Source: Kiloniella sp. EL199 (GTDB lineage: Bacteria > Pseudomonadota > Alphaproteobacteria > Kiloniellales > Kiloniellaceae). From it: a stretch of DNA of 64,000 nucleotides. The stretch covers positions 1-64,000 of the forward strand of contig NZ_OMPU01000004.1 of NCBI RefSeq assembly GCF_900313065.1. The letters run 5' to 3'. Shown here piece after piece: positions 55,679-64,000 of the stretch. The translations under genes were made by a program, and so were the position numbers. A model generated the notes under the pieces. It did no database searches, was not told where the DNA came from, and saw nothing but the letters and a program-made list of their open reading frames with translations. Every line of letters starts with the position of its first letter. Within the stretch, counting starts at the first letter, position 1.

Positions 55679-55720
55679 AACTTACCTAAACCTATATAGT
55701 TGGGTTTAGAAACCAGCTTA

Positions 55721-55752
55721 TAACAAAGGCGGCTCTTTGGCCGCCTTTGTTA
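55721..55752 (+). terminator. Rho-independent terminator of secA
   Basis: AACAAAGGCGGC (55722-55733) pairs with GCCGCCTTTGTT (55740-55751) around a six-base loop. The stem's own T-rich arm forms the tail. It could act in both directions. Confidence 0.85.
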
Positions 55753-55774
55753 TGTCTGCTAAAATTCCTCTGGA

Positions 55775-55785
55775 ATACTTGGTAT
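55775..55785. repeat. 11-base motif ATACTTGGTAT, site 3
   Basis: Identical to 26862-26872 and the reverse complement of 4213-4223. It lies between convergent secA and the ThDP-enzyme gene. Confidence 0.5.
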
Positions 55786-55794
55786 ATCCCGGAA

Positions 55795-57408
55795 TTAAAA
55801 CTTCCCGTCATAGGATTCACGCTTTATATGAGCTGCGATCAAGGTAAATTTCTCGCCCTCAAATGCTGTGCTCAGAGCTTTTTGTAACTCATCGCGACTT
55901 CGGGCATTGATACCAATCCCCCCCATGGCATCAGCCAAGGCCGCAAAATCAGTACCCCCGAAGTCAACAGCAAGGTTTTCCCTGCCACTTCCGCGCTGCT
56001 TCAATTCAATCAAAGCAAGTGATGCATCAACAAAGACAACAACGACAACCGGTAACTTCAAATCTCTGAGTGTAGATAATTCACCAAGAATCATCTCTAG
56101 CCCTGCGTCTCCGGTAAAGGCAACTACAGGCAAATCAGGTGAGGCAACTTTAGCTCCCATCGCTAATGGTAAAGCACACCCCATCGTGCACAAACCACTG
56201 GATTGAATAAGGGTGTGAGGTTCCCGACAGACCCATTGTTGACTTTGCAAAATTCTATGCGCCCCGGAATCAACAGATGCAAGACCATGATCGGGCAGCG
56301 CCTTGCGCACCTCATCAACTATTGCTGACGGTCCCCATTCTTCATCACGAGGAAACGCAGCCGTGATATTTTGCTTTGCCTTGGCAAAAGCGCCATCCCC
56401 CCAAACAGAACCCAGCTCTAGCCCCTGATCCAGCATCGCTAATGCAGGAGCTAAAGAGCCAACAAAGGTAAAGCTGGCCCTATGCATACCATGCAAATTC
56501 GACTCAAGCGTAAATTCGGCAACAAACTGCCTTTCAGGTTCCCAAACATCCTGCCAGCCATGGCGCATTTCAATAGGGTCGTAGCCTATCAACAGAATAC
56601 AATCACTTTTCTCGATTAAAGGCAGTATGGTTTTATCGGCTTTTGGAGAAAGCCCCGCCCCGCCAAGAGAAAGAGGGTGATCATCAGCAACAACACCTTT
56701 TGCTTTATAGGTAGCAACAGATGGAATCCCATGCTTTAGAAGAAAGTCTTTTACTTCTGCTTCAGCTCCCTCACTGAGTATCTCCAGTCCCAAAACAGCC
56801 AAAGGCCTTTCAGCTTTGGACAATCGGTTCCTCAATTCAGAAAAGCTTGGATCATCCACAGGGGCTGTGGGCAAATAATTCGGTTGCCATTCTTTTGGCG
56901 CCCAGTCCTGAACCTTTGCAGCCAAAGAAATCGGTACATCAATGTGCACAGGTCCAGGGCGACCTGATTGTGCTAAGGACAAAGCTTTATCAACAATGCG
57001 ATCAACCGCGCCATCCACAAGGGTAAAACTACCCTTCACGACTGGCTCCAGTGCCTTGCAATGATCAAACACCTGATGTGTATAGCTTGCCATGTCATAG
57101 TCATCGACCCGGCCCGTCAGAAAAATCAACGGCACTCGATCCTGATGTGCATTGGCTATGACGTTAAAAGCATTGGCCATACCCGGTCCCAGCGTCGCGA
57201 AAAGAACGCCCGGAGCACCCGTGCGATGATAGGTGCCTTCGGCCATAAAACCCGCGCCGTTTTCATGCTTGGTTAGCACAATTTCAAGCCCTGCCCGATC
57301 AAGCGCATGCATCACACTCAGAACTTCACCACCCGGAATACCGAATGCATGGCGGCATCCTGCATCAAAAAGGCGTTGGGCAAGAATATCGGCGGTCGTC
57401 AAGCTCAT
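55795..57408 (-). CDS. Thiamine-diphosphate-dependent enzyme, acetolactate synthase-like
   Basis: About 537 residues from the ATG at 57408; an in-frame ATG at 57432 adds eight. Three domains are visible: the PYR domain with catalytic Glu (LTKHENGAGFMAEG, E49), a central domain, and the PP domain with the ThDP motif GDAGLEM. In that motif the usual second Asn of the NN end is Asp (VFVDASLALIELKQ). It probably decarboxylates or ligates a 2-oxo acid; the substrate is unknown. It lies 105 bases downstream of the acyl-CoA dehydrogenase gene and is likely co-transcribed with it. Confidence 0.87.
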   Translation of the reverse strand: MSLTTADILAQRLFDAGCRHAFGIPGGEVLSVMHALDRAGLEIVLTKHENGAGFMAEGTYHRTGAPGVLFATLGPGMANAFNVIANAHQDRVPLIFLTGRVDDYDMASYTHQVFDHCKALEPVVKGSFTLVDGAVDRIVDKALSLAQSGRPGPVHIDVPISLAAKVQDWAPKEWQPNYLPTAPVDDPSFSELRNRLSKAERPLAVLGLEILSEGAEAEVKDFLLKHGIPSVATYKAKGVVADDHPLSLGGAGLSPKADKTILPLIEKSDCILLIGYDPIEMRHGWQDVWEPERQFVAEFTLESNLHGMHRASFTFVGSLAPALAMLDQGLELGSVWGDGAFAKAKQNITAAFPRDEEWGPSAIVDEVRKALPDHGLASVDSGAHRILQSQQWVCREPHTLIQSSGLCTMGCALPLAMGAKVASPDLPVVAFTGDAGLEMILGELSTLRDLKLPVVVVVFVDASLALIELKQRGSGRENLAVDFGGTDFAALADAMGGIGINARSRDELQKALSTAFEGEKFTLIAAHIKRESYDGKF

Positions 57409-57512
57409 TTCGGCTTCTCTCAAGTTAATCATTTATACACAACACTAGACACTCGCTCTCAACAGCGAGTTACTTAAAATCAGATGTTTAGCAGTATTTT
57501 ATTGCTCTGTAT

Positions 57513-58856
57513 TTAACAGTTAGAGCTATGCTGAACAACTGACCGTAAATCGTCCATAGAAGATTTATCAGATGAACGAGCCAGATAGCCATCTCTTGTC
57601 TGTGGAAACTTGCGGTTTAGCAAATCAGAAGCGATCACATTTCTGAGAACCTGTGCTGTCCCACCACCAATGGTAAACATCCGTGCATCACGAACCATAC
57701 GTTCAACCGGATTACGTCTGGAATAACCAGCTGCGCCATGCATCTGTAATGCGTTATTTGTCACGGACACAGCCATCTCAGACGTAAAGAGCTTTGCTTG
57801 CGCAGCCTTTGTTTTATCTGGGAATCCTTCCCCGGAAACAGCTTCATTTATCAAAGCCCTTGCCGCACTGATCTGAACGGACATATCGGCAAGCATCCAT
57901 TGAAGTCCCTGAAATTCGCAGATTGGCCGCCCGAACTGCTCTCGTTTTTGGATAAAGCTTTCAGCCTGTTCATAGGCTCCGACCGCAATACCAAGTGCAA
58001 CGGCAGCAGCCCCCACACGTTGCCCATTATAGGCCATCATAAGATCACCAAAGCCTTTTCTAAGACCAGATGGCGGCTGTAACATCATGTCAGATGGTAC
58101 ATGCAAATCTTTCAAATGAACCTCAGTTTCAGGAATTCCCCGTAACCCCATCGTTGGCTCACGTCGCCCAATGGATAGTCCTTCGGCACCTGGCTCTCCT
58201 CGGATAACAAGAAAACCTGCAATTCCTTGAGGCTCATCATTTTCATAAACCCGCGCGAAGATAAGATGTAGTCGCGACACGCCACCACCGGTAATCCAGT
58301 GTTTTGTACCGTTCAAGACATAGCCATTACCGACTTTATCAGCACGCGTAGTCATTTCAGTGGCGGCAGAGCCACTTTCAGGCTCCGTTATACATATGGC
58401 CGGTTTATCACCATCCAGAACCAACTCAGCAGCGAGTTTTTTTTGCTTTTCCGTGCCATAGGCCATGATAGCCCCAATGGCACCCATATTGGCTTCAACA
58501 GCAATACGACTGGTAACGCCACAGGCTTTTGCCACTTCTTCAACCAACACAACAGCTTCTCGATACCCGGCCCCCGCGCCCCCATAAGCCTTTGGTATTG
58601 TCATGCCCATAAAGCCAGCATCCCGTAAAACAAAGCAGTTTTCCCAAGGATACATCTCTGCAGAATCAATCGATGCAGCCCGAGGTGCAAAGACATCCTG
58701 TGCCAGACTTCGGGCGCGTTGCCGAATGTCTTCAATCCCAAACAGACGTGATTTCTCTGTTTTATCAGAAGCTTCCGAGGCATCTAAACGATCAAGATCT
58801 GCAAGCATTTGGTTTCTCCATCCGGTTTCCCCGGGCAACAGGGCATAGGTATTCAC
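57513..58856 (-). CDS. Acyl-CoA dehydrogenase family protein, desulfinase-like
   Basis: A 447-residue flavoprotein of the ACAD fold (ITEPESGSAATEM, KREQFGRPI, ALQMHGAAGYSR). The catalytic Glu of ordinary ACADs is missing at both known places: YEGT is replaced by GGGT (397-400) and the alternative helix position is Q279. From memory, 3-sulfinopropionyl-CoA desulfinase has Arg84 and Gln246. Here R117 and Q279 sit at the same spacing, offset by 33. A desulfinase-like reaction is therefore a reasonable inference. The protein has an N-terminal extension of about 33 residues. A LysR gene is divergent. Confidence 0.85.
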   Translation of the reverse strand: MNTYALLPGETGWRNQMLADLDRLDASEASDKTEKSRLFGIEDIRQRARSLAQDVFAPRAASIDSAEMYPWENCFVLRDAGFMGMTIPKAYGGAGAGYREAVVLVEEVAKACGVTSRIAVEANMGAIGAIMAYGTEKQKKLAAELVLDGDKPAICITEPESGSAATEMTTRADKVGNGYVLNGTKHWITGGGVSRLHLIFARVYENDEPQGIAGFLVIRGEPGAEGLSIGRREPTMGLRGIPETEVHLKDLHVPSDMMLQPPSGLRKGFGDLMMAYNGQRVGAAAVALGIAVGAYEQAESFIQKREQFGRPICEFQGLQWMLADMSVQISAARALINEAVSGEGFPDKTKAAQAKLFTSEMAVSVTNNALQMHGAAGYSRRNPVERMVRDARMFTIGGGTAQVLRNVIASDLLNRKFPQTRDGYLARSSDKSSMDDLRSVVQHSSNC

Positions 58857-58875
58857 TCCCTTTATTATCTCGCCC

Positions 58876-58893
58876 TTGATTTCTTCAAATCAA
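58876..58893. promoter_or_regulatory. Palindromic operator between ACAD and LysR genes
   Basis: TTGATTT (58876-58882), CTTC and AAATCAA (58887-58893) form a perfect 7-4-7 dyad in the 82-base divergent gap. LysR proteins commonly bind such sites to control themselves and the divergent operon. Assignment to this regulator is inference. Confidence 0.5.
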
Positions 58894-58938
58894 ACGAATT
58901 AAAATGACTTTTTCCTTCAATTATTTTGATGTTATTTC

Positions 58939-59826
58939 ATGGGTATTCGCCAACTCCGCACTTTAATAGAAATTGCTGAAACCGGCAGTTTTCAGGCTGC
59001 AGCAGAAAAGTTGGGATTAACTCATTCCGCAATCAGCATGCAGATCAAGTCATTAGAGGACGAGTTACAGACAGCACTGTTTGATCGAACTCGGCGTCCA
59101 CCAGACCTTAATCCTGCGGGCATTCGGTTGTTGGGGAAAGCACAAGAAATCATCAAGCTTTACGATTCCCTATCGGAAGCGGGATCGAAAACCGGGGATC
59201 TGTCCGGCCTATTGAGACTGGGGGCCATCCCAAGTGCAACATCTTCCTTTTTACCCGAAGTCCTTGCCCAACTGGGACAAGAACACCCACGTTTGCATGT
59301 CCGGCTCGAAAGTGGGTTGAGCACCGAACTAACCCGTGAACTGATACAGGGAAAACTGGATTGTATTATCATCACAGAAGCCCAGCGTCTGGACGCAGCA
59401 CTGAAATCAACAAAACTCAGAGAAGAACGTCTTGTCGTCATTGCCCAGAAAAACATTGAGAATGAAAAAATCGCCAAGACCAAAGATGGGGATATTGCCC
59501 TCTTAAGCCAACTGCCTTTTGTCCGTTTCAACCATCTAACGGGGGTTGGACGTGTTATAGAACAAAGCCTTAAAAACAGAGGCGCAAACCTCAGAGAAGC
59601 CATGGAACTTGATTCTCTCGAAGCCATCCAGCGTATGGTTGCCAAGGGTTTGGGTGCAGCAATTGTTCCCGAAAGCAGCCTCGAAGACAAATCAAATCTG
59701 TTGGTTCGTCCCTTTGGCAAGCCAAGCACAACACGGACAGTTTCACTGGTCGAGAAACATCGCGGACAACGCCCGGATCTGACAGGAATTCTAGCGACAA
59801 CACTAAAAGAAATCCTGAATAGCTAA
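58939..59826 (+). CDS. LysR family transcriptional regulator
   Basis: A 295-residue LysR protein. It has the N-terminal HTH (GIRQLRTLIEIAETGSFQAAAEKLG and LTHSAISMQIKSLEDEL) and an effector domain starting near residue 90 (GLLRLGAIPSATSSFLP). It ends with the usual AKGLGAAIVPES. It probably controls the divergent acyl-CoA dehydrogenase and ThDP-enzyme genes, and perhaps the molybdopterin enzyme gene 115 bases downstream. The inducer is unknown. Confidence 0.92.
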   Translation: MGIRQLRTLIEIAETGSFQAAAEKLGLTHSAISMQIKSLEDELQTALFDRTRRPPDLNPAGIRLLGKAQEIIKLYDSLSEAGSKTGDLSGLLRLGAIPSATSSFLPEVLAQLGQEHPRLHVRLESGLSTELTRELIQGKLDCIIITEAQRLDAALKSTKLREERLVVIAQKNIENEKIAKTKDGDIALLSQLPFVRFNHLTGVGRVIEQSLKNRGANLREAMELDSLEAIQRMVAKGLGAAIVPESSLEDKSNLLVRPFGKPSTTRTVSLVEKHRGQRPDLTGILATTLKEILNS

Positions 59827-59941
59827 TTCAGAAAAAGCGGCACCAAGCCAATCTAATAAATGGACCTACTAGAACAAAGAATTGGCCCTATCCTGCGATG
59901 TGTAATCACGAGTCCAAAAAGATTACATCAGGAAAGATGAG

Positions 59942-62038
59942 ATGAAGCGCAATTTCGCGTATGGAGCCGAAGAAATGTCCCTGGATACCGCGTCCGCTGC
60001 AACAAACTTGCACAGTAAACCCAGTGTTTGCCCCCTCGATTGCCCCGACACCTGTAGTCTGTCCGTCGTAACGGACGGAAAACACATCATTCAGGTCCGC
60101 GGGTCTGATGCCAATCCTTACACTGCTGGCGCTATATGCAAAAAGGTATCCGACTATTATCCAGACTTCATTCATGGAGAACGCCGTTTAACGCAACCTC
60201 TATTGCGAACCGGTCCCAGAGGATCATTGGAATATAAAGCTATTAGCTGGGATGAGGCCTTTGATCATATATACAACGGCTTAAATTCTGCTATTGAAAA
60301 GTATGGTCCTCAGTCCGTGCTACCATTCAACTATGCAGGACCACATGGACAGCTCGCTGGTGGTTCAATGGATTTTCGATTTTTCCATAAACTAGGCGCG
60401 ACCCAACTCGACAGAGGCCCTCTATGTGGAGCTGTGCGCGGAACAGCCTACACCAGTCTGTTTGGGAACGCCCCCGGTATGGAGCCAGAACAAGCGGTTA
60501 AATCTGATCTGATTGTTGTGGCGAGTAATAACGTCACGGTCTCGAATTTGCATTTAGCGCGGATTATTAAAACAGCCAAAAAGAATGGCGCAAAGCTAAT
60601 TGTTATTGACCCCAAGAAAGTAAAAATAGCGGAACAGGCTGATCTTTTTATTCAAATCAAGCCCGGGACAGATATCGTTCTCTTTCTGGCACTGGCTGCT
60701 GAGCTGGAAAAGCGTTCTGCACTAGACACCGATTTTATTAATCGTTGGGTCTATGGAATAGACGAATATCTGAAGGCCGCAAAAAAATACTCCTTGGACG
60801 ACGCTGCAAAAATTTGCCAAATTCCCATAGAGCAGATTCAAGAGTTTTTGAATATCTATACCACTGCAAAAAATGTTTCCATGTCAGTTGGGAATGGCGC
60901 AGAACGCGGCCATTCTGGTGGCTCCTCTATCCGAGCCGCAATGGCCCTTCAGGTTATAACAGGTAACATGGGGCGGGCCGGTGCTGGTGTCATTGCCAAA
61001 CAAGGTCTCGCGTTCCCTGCAACAACAAACAAACTCAGACGCCCGGATCTGGCACCGGAAGGAACCAGAATGCTCAACATCGTTGATGTTGCCAAACACA
61101 TACTCGACGATAGTCTGGCTCCACCGATCAAAGCTGTCTTTATCTATAATCACAACCCGGTTTGTACCCACCCGGATCAAAACAGAATGCGTCGGGCGCT
61201 CAGCCGGGAAGATGTTTTTATCGTGGGGTGTGATGTCGAGATGAACGACAGCATGACCTATGCTGATGTTATTCTGCCAGCATCAAGCCATTTCGAATTC
61301 CCTGATATCTATGCCGCTTATGGTCAAGCCCATCTGCAAAGGGCAGAACCTGTTATTCCCACTGTGGGAAGTTCCCTACCCAATACCGAAATCTTCCGTA
61401 GACTGGCCGCACGCTTCGAATTTAACGATGATACATTTAAAGCAGATGATTACCAACTGATGGATGAAGCCTATGATCCCGATGCACCACAGATGAAGGG
61501 CCTTCGCCCCAGCGAAGTACCTATTGATAGATCTTTGCCCATGCTGGCTGAAAACGATCAGGAACTCATCATGTGCCAAACAGTTTTCCCAGCAACAAAA
61601 TCAGGGAAAATAGAACTCTACTCTGAAGATTTGGAACAACAGTTTGGATATGGCCTTCCCCGTTATGAAGAAGTCGAACAGGATCTTCCGTTTGCCTTGA
61701 TCTCCCCTTCGTCCAGTAAACGGACAAACGCAACCTTTGGCGGGCACAAAGACTCAATTGCCATAGAGCAACTAGAAATTCATCCAGAAGATGCTCAGAC
61801 AAAGGGTATTACGGACAACTCAAGGGTCAAAATATGGAATGCGCTGGGGGAAGTTATTTTACTGGCTAAAGTGACCGACAAGGTGAAACCCGGTGTTTTT
61901 TATTCACCAAAGGGTACATGGCTAAAATCAAGTGCTTCCGGTCAAACGGTTAATGCCTTGATCAATTCAGAAACCAGAACAGATATCATGTCCGGTGCTT
62001 GTTATAATGACACCTTTGTTGATATAGCTCCGGCTTGA
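59942..62038 (+). CDS. Molybdopterin oxidoreductase family protein
   Basis: A 698-residue enzyme with AGGAAAG ahead of the ATG. The N-terminal [4Fe-4S] domain has cysteines C30, C34, C38 (CPLDCPDTC) and C66 (GAICKK). The Mo/W-bis-MGD domain and the C-terminal dinucleotide-binding domain (ALISPSSSKRTNATFGG to the end) follow. No twin-arginine signal is present, so it acts in the cytoplasm. The subfamily is that of small, single-subunit formate-dehydrogenase/DMSO-reductase-like proteins; the substrate is unknown. It might belong with the adjacent LysR, ACAD and ThDP genes. Confidence 0.9.
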   Translation: MKRNFAYGAEEMSLDTASAATNLHSKPSVCPLDCPDTCSLSVVTDGKHIIQVRGSDANPYTAGAICKKVSDYYPDFIHGERRLTQPLLRTGPRGSLEYKAISWDEAFDHIYNGLNSAIEKYGPQSVLPFNYAGPHGQLAGGSMDFRFFHKLGATQLDRGPLCGAVRGTAYTSLFGNAPGMEPEQAVKSDLIVVASNNVTVSNLHLARIIKTAKKNGAKLIVIDPKKVKIAEQADLFIQIKPGTDIVLFLALAAELEKRSALDTDFINRWVYGIDEYLKAAKKYSLDDAAKICQIPIEQIQEFLNIYTTAKNVSMSVGNGAERGHSGGSSIRAAMALQVITGNMGRAGAGVIAKQGLAFPATTNKLRRPDLAPEGTRMLNIVDVAKHILDDSLAPPIKAVFIYNHNPVCTHPDQNRMRRALSREDVFIVGCDVEMNDSMTYADVILPASSHFEFPDIYAAYGQAHLQRAEPVIPTVGSSLPNTEIFRRLAARFEFNDDTFKADDYQLMDEAYDPDAPQMKGLRPSEVPIDRSLPMLAENDQELIMCQTVFPATKSGKIELYSEDLEQQFGYGLPRYEEVEQDLPFALISPSSSKRTNATFGGHKDSIAIEQLEIHPEDAQTKGITDNSRVKIWNALGEVILLAKVTDKVKPGVFYSPKGTWLKSSASGQTVNALINSETRTDIMSGACYNDTFVDIAPA

Positions 62039-62071
62039 GAACACTCAACTTACATGTTTGCTGTGCATAAA

Positions 62072-62095
62072 AAAGGCCGCTGAAAAGCGGCCTTT
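62072..62095. terminator. Bidirectional terminator with GAAA loop
   Basis: AAAGGCCGCT (62072-62081), GAAA and AGCGGCCTTT (62086-62095) form a ten-base perfect stem. On the minus strand it is followed by a T run, serving accA; it can also stop the rightward molybdoenzyme transcript. Confidence 0.92.
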
Positions 62096-62118
62096 CACAT
62101 AATCTAGTTGGCAAAAAA

Positions 62119-63075
62119 TCAGAGACCTTTTTGCCCCATCTCCAAGAATTTATCACGACGCTTTTGACGAAGCTCTGCACCACCAAACTGAGAAAGTTCT
62201 TGTAAATGCTTTTCGATGCTATCGCCCAAAGCAGCAATACATACATCTTTAGCACGATGCGCACCGCCCATTGGTTCTGCGATAACCTCATCAATTACCC
62301 CAAGAATTTCCAGATCTTGAGCCGTCAATTTAAGAGCTTCAGCAGCTTCTTTAGCCTGATCACCAGAGCGCCAGAGAATAGAGGCACAGCCCTCGGGAGA
62401 AATCACGGAATAGATTGAATGTTCAAGCATCAAGACAGTATTCGCAGCGGCCAGAGCAATCGCACCACCTGAACCACCTTCGCCGATAACAGCCGAGACA
62501 AGTGGAACTTTGATCGCAAGGCACTTTTCGATACTACGTGCAATCGCTTCGGATTGACCGCGCTCTTCTGCCCCAACACCAGGATAGGCACCAGCCGTAT
62601 CAACCAAGGTGATAACAGGTAACTCAAAGCGTTCTGCCATATCCATCAAACGCTGTGCTTTACGGTAACCTTCCGGGCGTGCCATACCGAAGTTGTGCTT
62701 CACACGGCTGTGCATGTCAGCGCCTTTTTCCTGACCAATCACAACAACGGATTGACCACGAAAACGCCCCAAGCCACCCAAAATGGCAAAATCTTCGGCA
62801 AACGCCCGATCCCCGGCCAACGGTGTGTAGTCTTCGATCAGCGCCTCAATATAGTCCTTGCAATGAGGACGATCAGGATGGCGCGCAACAAGTGTTTTTT
62901 GCCAAGGGCTCAACTTTGCGTATGTTTGGCGCAACAGCTTGTCAGCCTTTGCTTCCAGCTTGGAAACTTCGTCGGCAATGTTCACATCACTGCTGCTGTC
63001 AGACAGATGCCGCAGGCCTTCAATCTTACCAGCAAGCTCAGCAATCGGTTTTTCGAAATCTAGGAAATTTTGCAT
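62119..63075 (-). CDS. accA: Acetyl-CoA carboxylase carboxyltransferase subunit alpha
   Basis: A 318-residue protein, the typical AccA length. Family segments: [17 protein letters not shown] at the start, [17 protein letters not shown], the [12 protein letters not shown] core, and [19 protein letters not shown] for CoA binding. It makes malonyl-CoA with AccD and biotinylated AccB. It stands as a single gene with its own terminator. Confidence 0.97.
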   Translation of the reverse strand: MQNFLDFEKPIAELAGKIEGLRHLSDSSSDVNIADEVSKLEAKADKLLRQTYAKLSPWQKTLVARHPDRPHCKDYIEALIEDYTPLAGDRAFAEDFAILGGLGRFRGQSVVVIGQEKGADMHSRVKHNFGMARPEGYRKAQRLMDMAERFELPVITLVDTAGAYPGVGAEERGQSEAIARSIEKCLAIKVPLVSAVIGEGGSGGAIALAAANTVLMLEHSIYSVISPEGCASILWRSGDQAKEAAEALKLTAQDLEILGVIDEVIAEPMGGAHRAKDVCIAALGDSIEKHLQELSQFGGAELRQKRRDKFLEMGQKGL

Positions 63076-63222
63076 AAGGCGTTGTCTATCACATCGTGAA
63101 AATCAGTCAACAAATATAGTCGTCGCATAGTATCTTTCAAACGCGCAATTTCAAGTTTTTGCTTAATTCTGGTTACGCAAGTTATTCCCCGATCAACATA
63201 ACAAAAGGCCACACATAACAAA

Positions 63223-63246
63223 GACCGGCCCTTTCAGGGGCCGGCC
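63223..63246 (-). terminator. Terminator of the malyl-CoA lyase-like gene
   Basis: On the minus strand GGCCGGCCCC, a short loop and GGGCCGGTC are followed by TTTGTT. It lies about 30 bases after the stop of the leftward gene. Confidence 0.8.
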
Positions 63247-63277
63247 AACGTCATAACTCAAATCCTGTTATGCAGTC

Positions 63278-64000
63278 TTAACCTTCGGATGCTGCATCAA
63301 CTGAGGCAATTTCTTTCGCCTTTTCAACCATCACACTTGCCTGTCGAATAGAGGCAATATCAATAAGCCTCCCATCCAGAGAAACAGCTCCTTTACCTTC
63401 ACGCTGGGCCTGTTCCATCGCGTCTAGAATGCGGTTCGCTTTGTTTACTTCGGCTTCTGACGGGCTGTTAACCTCATTTGCAATTCCAATCTGGTTCGGA
63501 TGGATCGCCCACTTCCCTTCACAGCCCAGAATTGTCGCTCTGTTTGCTTGGGCACGATATCCTTCCGGGTCAGAAAAGTCACCAAAGGGGCCATCAATAG
63601 CACGAAGGCCGTTCGCACGTGCAGCAACAACCATGCGCGCAATAGCATAATGCCACATATCTCCCCAGTGAAAATCTCTTGGTGTGTCACCATCAATATC
63701 TGTTAAAACACCATACATCGGATTGGGGCCGCCGATGCCTGTCGTTCGGGCCTTCGTCGATGCTGCATAGTCCGCGACACCAAAATGCAGGCTTTCATTT
63801 CGTTTCGATACAGCCGCAATTTCATTGATATTCTGCATACCCAAGGCCGTTTCAATAATCATTTCAAAGCCAACAGCTTTCTGGCGACCTTTGGCTGCTT
63901 CAACCTGTGTGCACAACATATCCAATGCATAGATATCTGCCGCAGTACCTACCTTGGGGATCATAAACAAATCCAGTCTATCCCCAGCCTGTTCGAGCAC
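63278..64000 (-). CDS. HpcH/HpaI aldolase/citrate lyase family, malyl-CoA lyase-like (partial)
   Basis: The C-terminal 240 residues are present; the N-terminus lies beyond the window edge, so the GTG at 64000 is not a supported start. The barrel is recognisable as CitE/Mcl-type: MIPKVGTAADIYALD, GFEMIIETALGMQNI (metal-site Glu), LHFGVADYAAS, and GPFGDFSDPEGYRAQA with GCEGKWAIHPNQI. These are typical of L-malyl-CoA/beta-methylmalyl-CoA lyase of alphaproteobacteria. It would cleave malyl-CoA to acetyl-CoA and glyoxylate. Full length is usually near 320 residues. Confidence 0.88.
   Translation of the reverse strand: MLEQAGDRLDLFMIPKVGTAADIYALDMLCTQVEAAKGRQKAVGFEMIIETALGMQNINEIAAVSKRNESLHFGVADYAASTKARTTGIGGPNPMYGVLTDIDGDTPRDFHWGDMWHYAIARMVVAARANGLRAIDGPFGDFSDPEGYRAQANRATILGCEGKWAIHPNQIGIANEVNSPSEAEVNKANRILDAMEQAQREGKGAVSLDGRLIDIASIRQASVMVEKAKEIASVDAASEG

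Noticed and set aside
59160-59729. A 189-codon minus-strand frame opposite the LysR gene
   Set aside because: Serine-rich antisense translation of a clear LysR gene; no family features.
1-64000. CRISPR array, insertion sequence, prophage or defence island
   Set aside because: No regularly spaced repeats, transposase, integrase or phage genes were found. The lone HNH protein has no accompanying methyltransferase or defence partners.

Overview
The window looks like chromosomal DNA of an alphaproteobacterium of moderate G+C (mid-40s per cent by eye), probably a marine Rhodospirillales-type lineage. Evidence: the 16S 5' end; an Irr-type Fur protein beside fabA-fabB-fabI; alphaproteobacterial families such as DUF4167, DUF1178, an RHH_4 protein and an NDUFAF5-like methyltransferase; and a block of lysC, ptsP, prfA, prmC and clpB. 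Nothing here is a prophage, insertion sequence, CRISPR array, recognisable defence island or biosynthetic cluster. Most of the window is housekeeping.

Layout. 1-0.7 kb: start of an rRNA operon running leftward out of the window, with two upstream promoter candidates. 0.9-12 kb: envelope M23 peptidase, first copy of a dispersed repeat, tRNA-Arg(CCG), a start-less small reading frame, an HNH nuclease, a MAPEG protein, a divergent MFS/MerR pair with a textbook MerR-type promoter, an ICL/PEPM enzyme, a class III cyclase, a cupin ribosomal oxygenase and an orphan sensor kinase. 12-15.4 kb: AraC/GyrI regulator, an OxyR-like LysR protein lacking the peroxidatic cysteine, and nhaA. 15.5-20 kb: TPP riboswitch with thiB-thiP-thiQ, then a periplasmic binding protein. 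20-26.7 kb: GST, 2-hydroxyacid dehydrogenase, SH3 protein, irr, then fabA-fabB-fabI for anaerobic-type unsaturated fatty acid synthesis; fabI ends inside the second copy of the repeat.

26.9-43 kb is a long mostly leftward block: clpB, a Fur-box-linked candidate small RNA, (rightward) a MOSC protein, DUF4167, prmC, prfA, hemA, hisS, ispG, a RodZ-like protein, ptsP and lysC. 43-50 kb: ubiG, DUF1178 with an upstream 34-codon reading frame, methyltransferases, a nitrilase, grxC, comF, mutT and argJ. 50-55.7 kb: two periplasmic parvulin-type isomerases beside secA, a protein-export neighbourhood. 55.8-62 kb: the most accessory-looking segment, with a ThDP enzyme and an acyl-CoA dehydrogenase whose active site resembles 3-sulfinopropionyl-CoA desulfinase, divergent from a LysR regulator and a molybdopterin oxidoreductase. 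62-64 kb: accA and a truncated malyl-CoA lyase-like gene.

The most interesting leads are the repeat that supplies the last codons of fabI, the Fur-box/short-transcript/terminator unit upstream of clpB, the OxyR-like regulator without its sensing cysteine beside an ATAG-N7-CTAT site, and the desulfinase-like acyl-CoA dehydrogenase cluster. All identifications are from reading the sequence and memory of families; no database search was run.
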